Assembly: GCF_008634025.1 (NCBI RefSeq)
Contig: NZ_PDCM01000002.1
Coordinates: 2,356,001 to 2,420,000, forward strand
DNA from: Streptomyces albofaciens JCM 4342
Lineage (GTDB): Bacteria; Actinomycetota; Actinomycetes; Streptomycetales; Streptomycetaceae
Direction: 5' to 3'
DNA: 64,000 bases
This document shows positions 8,360-16,159 of the stretch, piece by piece. The first letter of the stretch is position 1, and every line of letters starts with the position of its first letter. Made by a program: the position numbers and the translations under genes. A model generated the notes under the pieces. It did no database searches and was not told the origin of the DNA. It saw only the letters and a program-made list of their open reading frames with translations.

Positions 8360-9568
8360 TCAGGTGCGTACTTCGAGGAGCGGGACGAGTTGTTCGGCGG
8401 GGGTCATCGAGCCGTGCATGCCGACCATCGCGGACTCGCGCGGCTCGGTCTCGCTCGCCACGATCACCATGTCGGCGTGCGCGGCGGCGACGACGTCACC
8501 GATCCGGGCCCGGACCCGGTCGTCGACCCGGGGGCCGAACCACCCGGCGGCGATGGCCTCGTCACGGCCCGCCACCCACATGTGTTCCCCGACCACTTCC
8601 CGCCATACCGCGAGCACGTCACCGGCCGCGCCGGGATGGGCGTACACATGCCGCGCCCGTCCCTCGCCGCCCAGCAGCCGCACTCCGGCGCGCAGTTCCC
8701 AGTCCTCGTCGAAGTCGATACGGGACTCCGGGCCGAACGGAATGTCGATCATGCCGTGGTCGGCGGTGATGTACAGGGCGGAGCGGGGTGGCAGCTGCTC
8801 GGCGAGGCGCTGGGCGAGGCGGTCGACGTACATCAGCTGGCCGCGCCAGGCGTCGGAGTCGACGCCGTAGCGGTGCCCGGCGCCGTCCACCTCGGCGTAG
8901 TAGGTGTAGACCAGCGACCGGTCGCCGGCGGCGAGCTGCTCGGCCGCCAGGTCCATGCGCTCCTCGCCGGCCAGCCGGCCGTGGAAGGTGCCGCCGCTCA
9001 GCGCGACCTCGGTGAGCGGGGTGCGCTCGAAGTTCGGTGAGGAGACCTGGCAGGTGTGGATGCCGGCGGCGTGCGCCTGCTGGAAGACGGTCGGGTACGG
9101 CTGCCAGGTGTGCGGGTCGGTCCACGGGTACCAGCGCAGCTGGTTCATCAGCTCGCCGGTGTCCGGGTTCAGGCAGGTGTAGCCGGCCAGGCCGTGGGCG
9201 CCCGGCGGCAGACCGGTGCCGACCGAGGCCAGGGAGGCGGCGGTGGTGGCCGGGAAGCCCGCGGTGATCGGGCGGCCGGTGCGGTTGAACGAGCTGTCCA
9301 GAAGGGACGTCAGGAACGGTGCCTCGTCCGGGTGGTCGCGCAGCAGCTGCCAGCCGAGGCCGTCGACGAGGAAGACGCAGACGCGGTCGGCCGGGTCCAG
9401 GTCCATGCCGGGCGCGTCCGCCTCCGGGGCGCCGGGCCGGGTCAGGCCCTGGCCGGCGGTGACGGTGGGCAGCAGGTCGGCGAGCGAGCCGGTGCCGTAC
9501 GCGGGCACCGGGGCGCCGGCCAGGTCGAGGGGTTCCGGTTCCGGCCAGGCGGGGACGGCGTGTGCCAT
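8360..9568 (-). CDS. Alkaline-phosphatase-superfamily nucleotide pyrophosphatase/phosphodiesterase
   Basis: A 402-residue metal-dependent phosphodiesterase-like enzyme. Metal-site residues are visible in FLVDGLGWQLL (first Asp), in AGFPATTAASLASVGTG (Thr nucleophile) and in YITADHGMID (Asp/His pair). No signal peptide is evident, so it probably acts in the cytoplasm. Its start codon shares one base with the stop of the DUF5998 gene (TGATG), showing translational coupling and a common operon. Substrate unknown. Confidence 0.85.
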   Translation of the reverse strand: MAHAVPAWPEPEPLDLAGAPVPAYGTGSLADLLPTVTAGQGLTRPGAPEADAPGMDLDPADRVCVFLVDGLGWQLLRDHPDEAPFLTSLLDSSFNRTGRPITAGFPATTAASLASVGTGLPPGAHGLAGYTCLNPDTGELMNQLRWYPWTDPHTWQPYPTVFQQAHAAGIHTCQVSSPNFERTPLTEVALSGGTFHGRLAGEERMDLAAEQLAAGDRSLVYTYYAEVDGAGHRYGVDSDAWRGQLMYVDRLAQRLAEQLPPRSALYITADHGMIDIPFGPESRIDFDEDWELRAGVRLLGGEGRARHVYAHPGAAGDVLAVWREVVGEHMWVAGRDEAIAAGWFGPRVDDRVRARIGDVVAAAHADMVIVASETEPRESAMVGMHGSMTPAEQLVPLLEVRT

Positions 9569-10155
9569 CAGCGGGTGGTGGCCGCGGTGGCCTCGGACAG
9601 GGCCTGGGCGAAGGCGAGGGTCTGCCGGACGGTGTCCGGGCCGTCGCCGGCCTCGCTGACCCGCAGCGACAGGTCGTCGGCGGTCGAGGAGCCTGTGTAG
9701 CCGTGGTCGGCCTCGCAGTTGGGGTCGCCGCAGGTGGCGGGCTCCAGGTCCAGGCGGGCGACGGCGCCCCAGCCGATGGTCAGGACGACCTCGCGGGGCA
9801 GCCGGCCCGGGGTGTACGACTCGGGGTTGGCGACCACCCGGCTGAGCACGACGGACGAGATCCGGCCCAGCTTGACCGACTCGGTGGAGGTGGTGGCGTA
9901 CGGCGAGGGGGAGGTGTCGTCGGCGGACTGCTCGTCGGTGTGGCTGACGATGAAGCGGGTGCCCGTCAGGACCAGGACCGTGACGTGGCGGCGGACCTCG
10001 TTGGCGTCGAAGGTCGTCTCCTGGTGGACCAAGTACGACACCACCGGCTCGCCGCCGACCGCGGCCTGCACCGCCTCGGCCACCAGGGCCGGGTAATAGC
10101 CGCTGCGCTCGATCGCCGCGCGCAGCCCTTGGGTCGTCGTACCGGTCTTAGCCAT
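9568..10155 (-). CDS. DUF5998 family protein
   Basis: A 195-residue conserved actinobacterial protein of unknown function. It starts with a helical segment (LRAAIERSGYYPALVAEAVQAA) and has a beta-rich middle resembling a PH-like fold. A CGDPNCEADHGYTG motif could bind a metal. It is the first gene of a coupled pair with the phosphodiesterase downstream, and such tight coupling in Streptomyces often marks partners in one process. Confidence 0.8.
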   Translation of the reverse strand: MAKTGTTTQGLRAAIERSGYYPALVAEAVQAAVGGEPVVSYLVHQETTFDANEVRRHVTVLVLTGTRFIVSHTDEQSADDTSPSPYATTSTESVKLGRISSVVLSRVVANPESYTPGRLPREVVLTIGWGAVARLDLEPATCGDPNCEADHGYTGSSTADDLSLRVSEAGDGPDTVRQTLAFAQALSEATAATTR

Positions 10156-10258
10156 GCGGCCATCTTACGGGGCGTACCGGCCGGGGCGGGTCCGTGCGCC
10201 GGTGTCCGGGCCGCGACCCGGTGTCCGGGGACCGGGCGCGGGGTCCGGGCGGCGGCCG

Positions 10259-13108
10259 TCAGTAGGCGGGCATGCGGCGGGGGCCCAGGTCGGTGGTGGC
10301 CGGCGGGCGGGCCAGGCGGACCGTGGCGTCCAGGACGGCGAGGCCGTGCGGCGCGACGACGACCGGTTCCAGGTCCACGCCGACGACCTCGGGGTGGTCG
10401 TCGACCAGCCGGGAGACCCGCAGCAGCAGGTCCTCCAGGGCCGCGGTGTCCACCGGCTGGCTGCCGCGCCAGCCGAACAGCAGCGGGGCCGTGCGGATGG
10501 AGCGTATCTGCTCGGCGACGTCGCGGTCGGTGGCCGGGATGAGGCGGTGCGCGGTGTCGCCGAGGAGCTGCGAGGGGGCGCCGGCCAGGCCGAAGGAGAG
10601 GACGGCGCCGGCGGCCGGGTCGATGGCGGCGCGGATGACCGTGTCGACGCCGCGCGGCACCATCGACTGGACGACCGGGCGCAGCTCCGCCGGCTTGCCG
10701 AGGAAGTCGGTCAGCTCCGCGTAGGCGCGGCGCAGCTCGGCCTCGCCGGGCAGGTCGAGGCGGACGCCGCCGAGGTCGGGGCGGTGCCGCAGGTGGGGCG
10801 CGGTGGTCTTCAGGGCGACGGGGTAGCCCAGGCGGGCGGCGGCCCGTACGGCGGTGTCGGGGTCGGGGGCCGGGTGGGCGGGGTGGACGTGGATGCCGTA
10901 GCGGGCCAGGAGGGCGTGGGCGTCGTCGGCGGGGAGCGGGACGGAGCGGGTGATGTCGGCGTGCCGCGCGAGCTCGTCGAGGAGCCGGTCGATGTCTTCG
11001 CCCGCGGCGGCTTCCTCGATGTCCTCGTACTCCGGGACGCGGCCCGGGTCGGCGGCGTCCCGGCGCCACTTGGCGTACCGCACGGCCTGGGCGAGGGAGC
11101 GGACGGCGCGCTCGGCGGCGGGGTAGACCGGTATCAGCGGGGCGGGCGGGGTGCCGTCGGGCGTGTCGGACGGGGGCTGCGGCGCGTTGCCGGGGGCGGC
11201 TGGGGGTCCGGCGCTCGGCGGCGGGGCGGCGAGCGCGTCGGCGAGGGCGTCCATGGCCAGGTGGACGACGGTCACCGGCTTGGCGGGCGACGCCGACGAG
11301 ATGGCTTCGCGCAGCGCCGCCGCGAGGTCGGCGCCCTCGCCCGGGGAGGCGACGCCTTCCTCCCCCACCCAGGGGATGGCCGTGACGACGACGGCGTCGC
11401 AGAGGCCGTTGGCGAGGGCGGCGGACAGGGCCTGGCAGAAGTCCGCCGGGGTGGCCGCGGCGGCGAGGACGTGGGGGCGCAGCGGGCGCAGGCCTTCGGT
11501 GAGGCAGGCGTCGTACGTCAGCAGGGCGAGCGCCTCGGAGTTGCCGAGGATGGCGACGCGGGGGCCGCCCGGCAGGGGCTGGGAGGCCAGCAGCAGCCCG
11601 GCGTCGGCCATCTCCGTGACCGTGTCCACGCGGATCACGCCGGCCTGGCGCATCAGGGCGGAGACCGTGCTGTCGGGGATGCGGACCGTGGGGACGGTGT
11701 GGCCGAGCGGGGCGGTGCCGGTGTGGCGGGCGCCCTTGGCGACGACGACGGGCTTGACGGCGGAGGTCCGGCGGGCCAGGCGCATGAACTTGCGCGGGTC
11801 GCCGATCGACTCCAGGTAGAGGATCGCGACGTCGGTGGCGGGGTCGTCGTACCAGTACTGGAGCAGGTCGTTGCCGGAGAGGTCGGCGCGGTTGCCGGCG
11901 GACAGGAAGGTGGAGATGCCGGCGATCGAGCCGTCGCCGGGGCCGCGCCGGTGCAGGCCGCTGAGCAGCGCGATGCCGATGGCGCCGGACTGGGTGAACA
12001 GGCCGATGCGCCCGGCGCCGGGCAGCTGCGGGGCGAGCGAGGCGTTCAGCCGGACCTCGGGGGCGGTGTTGATCAGCCCGAAGGCGTTCGGGCCGATCAG
12101 GCGCATGCCGTACGAGCGGGCCTGGCGCAGCAGGGCGCGCTGCCGCTCGCGGCCCTCGGGCCCGGACTCGGCGTATCCGGACGAGAGGATCACCAGGCCG
12201 CGCACGCCGTGCTCGCCGCAGTCCCGGACCACGTCGGGGACCGCGGCGGCGGGCACCGCGAGCACCGCGAGATCGACGGGCTCGGGGATCTCGGACACCG
12301 AGCGGTGGCCGGGCACGCCCTCGGGGTCGAGGCGGGTGCCGCCCTCGGGGAAGGCGTGGTTGACCGCGTACACCCGGCCCGTGAAGCCGGAGTTGAGGAG
12401 GTTGCGCAGGACGGAGCGCCCGACGCCGCCGGGGGCGCGGCCGGTGCCGACGACGGCGACCGAGCCGGGGGCGAGCAGACGCTGCACGGAGCGGGCCTCG
12501 GCGCGCTGCTCGCGGCCGCGCATGACGGCCATGGACTGCTCGGTGGGCTCCAGGTCGAACTCCAGGCGCACCACACCGTCCTCGAAGGTGCGCTGCTGGG
12601 TGTACCCGGCGTCCGTGAAGACCTTGATCATTTTGGTGTTGGCGGGCAGCACCTCGGCGGCGAACCGGCGGATGCCGCGCTCGCGGGCGACCGCGGCGAT
12701 GTGCTCCAGGAGCGCGGAGGCCACGCCGCGGCCCTGGTGGGCGTCCTGCACCAGGAAGGCGACCTCGGCCTGGTCGGCGCCGGGCTCCTTGGCGGGGCGG
12801 CCGCGCTCGTCGATGCGGTCGTAGCGGACGGTGGCGATGAACTCGCCGCCGACGGTGGCGGCCAGGCCGACCCGGTCCACGTAGTCGTGGTGGGTGAAGC
12901 GGTGCACGTCGCGGTCGGACAGGCGCGGGTAGGGCGCGAAGAAGCGGTAGTACTTCGACTCGTCCGAGACCTGTTCGTAGAAGGAGACCAGGCGCTCGGC
13001 GTCGTCGGGGGCGATGGGGCGGATGCGCGCGGTGCCGCCGTCGCGCAGCACGACATCGGCTTCCCAGTGGGCCGGGTAGACGCTGGCGCTGTCCGACGTG
13101 CTGTGCAT
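10259..13108 (-). CDS. patA: GNAT / acyl-CoA synthetase-like protein acyltransferase (Pat type)
   Basis: A 949-residue two-part enzyme. The N-terminal GNAT domain (about residues 25-195) has the acetyl-CoA loop HQGRGVASALLEHI. The rest is an NDP-forming acetyl-CoA-synthetase-like chain: CoA-binding domain (VAVVGTGRAPGGVG), succinyl-CoA-ligase-like domains, and a C-terminal ATP-grasp part. This order, GNAT first, matches S. lividans PatA, a lysine acetyltransferase that modifies acyl-CoA synthetases, and is the reverse of enterobacterial Pat. An Ala/Pro-rich linker sits near residues 630-665. The start at 13108 (MHSTSD) is preferred over an ATG 30 bases upstream because the family usually begins here. 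Divergent from ptsH. Confidence 0.88.
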   Translation of the reverse strand: MHSTSDSASVYPAHWEADVVLRDGGTARIRPIAPDDAERLVSFYEQVSDESKYYRFFAPYPRLSDRDVHRFTHHDYVDRVGLAATVGGEFIATVRYDRIDERGRPAKEPGADQAEVAFLVQDAHQGRGVASALLEHIAAVARERGIRRFAAEVLPANTKMIKVFTDAGYTQQRTFEDGVVRLEFDLEPTEQSMAVMRGREQRAEARSVQRLLAPGSVAVVGTGRAPGGVGRSVLRNLLNSGFTGRVYAVNHAFPEGGTRLDPEGVPGHRSVSEIPEPVDLAVLAVPAAAVPDVVRDCGEHGVRGLVILSSGYAESGPEGRERQRALLRQARSYGMRLIGPNAFGLINTAPEVRLNASLAPQLPGAGRIGLFTQSGAIGIALLSGLHRRGPGDGSIAGISTFLSAGNRADLSGNDLLQYWYDDPATDVAILYLESIGDPRKFMRLARRTSAVKPVVVAKGARHTGTAPLGHTVPTVRIPDSTVSALMRQAGVIRVDTVTEMADAGLLLASQPLPGGPRVAILGNSEALALLTYDACLTEGLRPLRPHVLAAAATPADFCQALSAALANGLCDAVVVTAIPWVGEEGVASPGEGADLAAALREAISSASPAKPVTVVHLAMDALADALAAPPPSAGPPAAPGNAPQPPSDTPDGTPPAPLIPVYPAAERAVRSLAQAVRYAKWRRDAADPGRVPEYEDIEEAAAGEDIDRLLDELARHADITRSVPLPADDAHALLARYGIHVHPAHPAPDPDTAVRAAARLGYPVALKTTAPHLRHRPDLGGVRLDLPGEAELRRAYAELTDFLGKPAELRPVVQSMVPRGVDTVIRAAIDPAAGAVLSFGLAGAPSQLLGDTAHRLIPATDRDVAEQIRSIRTAPLLFGWRGSQPVDTAALEDLLLRVSRLVDDHPEVVGVDLEPVVVAPHGLAVLDATVRLARPPATTDLGPRRMPAY

Positions 13109-13303
13109 GGGGCACAGCGTACGGCCCGGCACCGACAACCGGCTCGGCGTGCGCCGCCGCGGCGGCCGGGACGGGCGGGGACGCGGCCCCCGGTTCCGGA
13201 TGGCGGACGCTTCGGCCGTATGCCCGCGACCAGCCGGTAGCGTGCCGACGGCCGGTGGCGCACCCCGCCGCGGGCTGCCGGAGCACTCCCGGCATCATGA
13301 GAC

Positions 13304-13319
13304 ACTGGTCTAGACAACT
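13304..13319. promoter_or_regulatory. DasR operator (dre) upstream of ptsH
   Basis: ACTGGTCTAGACAACT matches the published dre consensus ACTGGTCTAGACCACT at 15 of 16 bases. It ends 23 bases before the ptsH ATG. DasR, the GlcNAc-responsive HutC-type GntR repressor of Streptomyces, is known to control pts genes; its own gene is not in this window. Confidence 0.85.
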
Positions 13320-13342
13320 TCGACGACTTGAAGGGCAACACC

Positions 13343-13624
13343 ATGGCTGAGCGCCGCGTCAATGTCGGTTGGGCCGAGGGTCTGCACGCCCGCCCCGCCT
13401 CGATCTTCGTTCGTGCTGCCACCGCCTCCGGCGTCCCGGTGACGATCGCCAAGGCCGACGGCAACCCGGTCAACGCCGCCTCCATGCTGGCCGTGCTGGG
13501 CCTGGGCGCCCAGGGTGGCGAGGAGATCGTGCTGGCCTCCGACGCCGAGGGCGCCGACGCCGCGCTCGACCGTCTCGCCAAGCTGGTCGCCGAGGGCCTT
13601 GAGGAGCTCCCGGAGACCGTCTGA
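13343..13624 (+). CDS. ptsH: Phosphocarrier protein HPr
   Basis: A 93-residue HPr of the phosphoenolpyruvate:sugar phosphotransferase system, which passes phosphate from Enzyme I to IIA proteins, in Streptomyces mainly for N-acetylglucosamine and fructose. The phosphoacceptor His15 lies in GLHARPAS. The helix after NAASMLAVLGLGAQGG is typical. AAGGGC at 13331 serves the ATG at 13343. It is monocistronic here and controlled by the DasR site just upstream. Confidence 0.96.
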   Translation: MAERRVNVGWAEGLHARPASIFVRAATASGVPVTIAKADGNPVNAASMLAVLGLGAQGGEEIVLASDAEGADAALDRLAKLVAEGLEELPETV

Positions 13625-13975
13625 ACCGCTTCGCGGACCGATGTGCGCGCGGCCCCGCCGCGGTGACCGGGTGGACCGGCGCCGGGCGGGGTCGTTGCTT
13701 TTCCGGTTCGCGCGCTCGACACGGCCTCTTCCAGCCCGTTCGGTACGGTTTTTCCCGCGCGTTCGGCACGGCTTCTTCCCGCGCGTTCGGCACGGCCACG
13801 GAACTGCCTTACCGGAAGCCGTACGCCGCGATCGGGCGGGCCCGCCCGGATAATTCCGTACGGCAATTCAACGCGGCACGCGATATCCGGCCCAGGCCCG
13901 CGCTTTTCTCCCGCGCGTACGCCGCTGTCGCCCTTTTCGGCAATCCGCGTACCACTCTTGTATACGGCCGATGTG
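13625..13975. other. Convergent intergenic stretch
   Basis: No gene is supported. The left half holds the 23-24 bp tandem repeat listed separately; the right half, before the stop of the GntR gene, shows nothing recognisable. Confidence 0.5.
13738..13800. repeat. 23-24 bp tandem repeat, 2.7 copies
   Basis: Units of the form GTTCGGYACGGYTTYTTCCC plus GCGC begin at 13738, 13761 and 13785 (the last partial). It lies in non-coding DNA after ptsH. No hairpin or open frame explains it. Confidence 0.7.
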
Positions 13976-14668
13976 TTAATTCCGGTCGCGCGCCGTGTTG
14001 ACGGGCTGTTTCGGAGTCCTCACGGCCGGGGCGGGAACAGCGGCCCGCAGCGTGTACGCCTCGCGCGAGCGCTCGACATGCGCCGCCATCAGAGCGCGCG
14101 CCCGCTCCGCGTCGCCGCGGCTCACCGCGTCCAGCACCGCGCCGTACTCCTCCCAGGAGCGCTCCTCGCGGGCCGGGGGCTCGACCGCGTACATCCAGTC
14201 GATCTTGCGCCGGAGCTGGGTGAGGAGCGCCGCCAGGCTCGCGCTGCCGGACGCCTGGGCGAGCGTCTCGTGGAACCAGCCGTCCAGTTGGCGCAGCTCG
14301 GCACGCTGTCCGTGCCGGGCGCGCTCGCGCCCCAGCCGGACGATGCCGCGCAGCACCTTCAGGTGCGCGGCGGTGCGGCGGGCGGCGGCGCGGGCGGCGC
14401 CCAGCGGCTCCAGCAGGCCGCGGATGTCCAGCAGGTCGGCCGCCTCCCGCTCGGTGGGCGCGGCCACGCAGGCGCCCGCGTGGTGCCGGATGGTGACGAA
14501 ACCCTCGGACTGGAGCGTGCGCAGCGCCTCGCGCACGGGAACGCGGGAGACCCCGTACCGGCCGGCCAGGAGTTCCTCGATCAGCCGGCTGCCGGGCGCC
14601 AGGGCGCCGGATACGATGTCGTCGCGGATCGCCGTGCACACCGCGTGCGCGGAAATATGGCCTCGCAT
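13976..14668 (-). CDS. GntR-family (FadR/FCD) transcriptional regulator
   Basis: A 230-residue DNA-binding regulator. The N-terminal winged helix-turn-helix (about residues 10-70) has GRYGVSRVPVREALRTLQSEG, the signature of GntR proteins. The C-terminal all-helical FCD ligand domain follows (DLLDIRGLLEPLGAARAA ... HETLAQASGS). FCD members usually sense carboxylic acids through a bound metal. No neighbouring enzyme gene suggests the ligand. It is convergent with ptsH and upstream of nothing on its own strand within 13.6 kb, so it is likely monocistronic. Confidence 0.88.
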   Translation of the reverse strand: MRGHISAHAVCTAIRDDIVSGALAPGSRLIEELLAGRYGVSRVPVREALRTLQSEGFVTIRHHAGACVAAPTEREAADLLDIRGLLEPLGAARAAARRTAAHLKVLRGIVRLGRERARHGQRAELRQLDGWFHETLAQASGSASLAALLTQLRRKIDWMYAVEPPAREERSWEEYGAVLDAVSRGDAERARALMAAHVERSREAYTLRAAVPAPAVRTPKQPVNTARDRN

Positions 14669-14901
14669 CCGTCCGTGCCTCCGCCGTCATTCCCGGGAAA
14701 CATTCACCAGCGCCGCCGCGCGGCGGCATTCGACGTGACTCTATTCGACGGGGCCGGGATTTCCGACGGCCGTGGCGCATTCATGGATATTTTTTGGCCA
14801 GTCGGCGGACCGGGCGGGAATCCGGGCCGGCGGACGGGATTCCCGGAAACGCCCGTGCCCCGGCCGCGGGGCCGGGGCACGGGTGGGGACGGGGGTGCGC
14901 G

Positions 14902-15699
14902 TCAGACGTTGACGCCGTGCGAGCGCAGGTAGGCGACCGGGTCCATGTCGGAGCCGTACTCGGCCGAGGTGCGGGCCTCGAAGTGCAGGTGCGGTCCGGT
15001 GGTGTTGCCGGTGTTGCCCGACAGGGCGATCTGCTGGCCCGGCGTGACGGTCTGGCCGACCGAGACGCTGATGGACGACAGGTGGCCGTACTGGGTGTAG
15101 GTGCCGTCGTTCATCTTGATGACGACGTTGTTCCCGTACGCGCCGCCCCAGCCGGCCTCGACGACGGTGCCGGAGCCCACGGCGTGGACGGTGGTCCCGG
15201 AGTCGGCGTGGAAGTCAATGCCGGTGTGGCTGCCGGAGGACCACAGGCCGCTGGACGCCTTGTAGCTGGTGGAGACGTAGGAGCCGTCGATGGGGGCGAC
15301 GTACGTCAGCAGGCGCTTGCGCTCGGCCTCGCGGGCGGCGCGCTCCTCGGCCTCCCGCTTCTTCTTCGCCTCGGCCTCGGCCTTGCGCTTGGCCTCCGCG
15401 GCCTGCTGACGCGCCTCGGCCTCGGCCCTGGCCTGCGCGGCGGCCGCGTCGGCGGCCTCCTGCTGCGCGTCGGCCTGCGCCTCGATCTGCTCGGCGAGCT
15501 CGTCACCGAGGACGACGGCCTGGTGGAAGCCGGTGTCGTGGGTGTTCGCGTCGTCCGGGTTGCCGGCCGCCAGCGCCGGGGAGGCGACGGTGGCGACGAC
15601 GCCGGAGGCGGCGAGCGTGGCTATGCCGGCCAGGTTGCGGGTCGCCCGAGCGCTGCGGCTCGGAGCACGGTGCTTCCCGGTGCCACGGGTGAACGCCAT
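14902..15699 (-). CDS. Secreted M23 (LytM-type) peptidoglycan endopeptidase
   Basis: A 265-residue secreted cell-wall hydrolase. The signal peptide (basic start, hydrophobic LAGIATLAASGVVATVA, cleavage near ALA|AG at residue 44) is followed by an Ala/Glu/Lys coiled coil at about residues 60-130, then the M23 domain. Zinc ligands are seen in HTGIDFH and in the GPHLHFE motif. It should cut cross-links in peptidoglycan, possibly regulated by the coiled coil as in EnvC-like proteins. Expression is under a c-di-AMP riboswitch in the leader, linking wall remodelling to c-di-AMP level. Confidence 0.93.
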   Translation of the reverse strand: MAFTRGTGKHRAPSRSARATRNLAGIATLAASGVVATVASPALAAGNPDDANTHDTGFHQAVVLGDELAEQIEAQADAQQEAADAAAAQARAEAEARQQAAEAKRKAEAEAKKKREAEERAAREAERKRLLTYVAPIDGSYVSTSYKASSGLWSSGSHTGIDFHADSGTTVHAVGSGTVVEAGWGGAYGNNVVIKMNDGTYTQYGHLSSISVSVGQTVTPGQQIALSGNTGNTTGPHLHFEARTSAEYGSDMDPVAYLRSHGVNV

Positions 15700-15719
15700 G
15701 GGCTGGCTGTGTCCTTTCC

Positions 15720-15880
15720 TTCCCTCTCGCCTACCGGGTTAGCTGACGGGTTCGGAGCAGGAAGGTCTCCTACGGGCCCCTCCGGGAAGGCGCCCGATTC
15801 ACCCCGGGGGACTTGGGTCCCCGGCTCCCCTGGCTCGCGCCGTACGGGGACTCGGCGATGACTGTCCGTGCCGCGGTTGC
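15720..15880 (-). promoter_or_regulatory. ydaO-type c-di-AMP riboswitch
   Basis: The leader of the M23 gene, read on the minus strand, holds the conserved ydaO blocks in order: CGCCGAGTCC, GAGCCAGGGGAGCCGGGGAC, GGGGTGAATC, GTAGGAGACCTTCCTGCTCC, GAACCCGTCAGCTAACC and GGTAGGC. In Streptomyces this class precedes resuscitation-promoting-factor and M23 peptidase genes and turns expression off when c-di-AMP binds. Ends are approximate. Confidence 0.88.
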
Positions 15881-16011
15881 GGCGGTGATCCTGCGAACAG
15901 CCGGATCGACGCTAAACGGGGCCACTTTCGAACGGCAAACAGAACCCCGCTTTTGTGCCGTACGCCACACGGCCATCACGCAACCACCCCCCTCAATTGG
16001 GACATAAAGAA

Positions 16012-16041
16012 GATCCAGTGGCACTCGCGCACCACTGGATC
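16012..16041 (-). terminator. Intrinsic terminator of the M16 peptidase operon
   Basis: GATCCAGTGG at 16012 and CCACTGGATC at 16032 form a perfect 10-bp stem with a 10-base loop. On the minus strand it is followed by TTCTTTATG, a T-rich tail. It lies about 120 bases beyond the last stop of the leftward M16 operon. Confidence 0.8.
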
Positions 16042-16088
16042 CCTTCATGACGCCGCGTCACCCGAACGGGTCACGGCCCGTCGGCCGC

Positions 16089-16142
16089 CGGGGCCGGGGA
16101 CCGGGGACCGGAGGCCGGGGGCCGGGGACCGGGGACCGGGCG
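16089..16142. repeat. GGGGACCGG-type low-complexity repeat
   Basis: Seven or so imperfect copies of GGGGACCG / GGGGCCG follow each other between the operon stop and its terminator. It is probably slippage-derived and does not encode a protein. Confidence 0.6.
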
Positions 16143-16159
16143 ACGCCCGTGACGGGCCG

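Noticed and set aside
10154..13240. Rightward frame of 1028 codons opposite patA
   Set aside because: Antisense shadow; Gly/Val/Ala/Asp-rich composition without motifs.
9966..13298. Long leftward frame of 1110 codons over the acetyltransferase gene
   Set aside because: Arg/Pro/Ala-rich, frame-shifted shadow of patA with no family motif.
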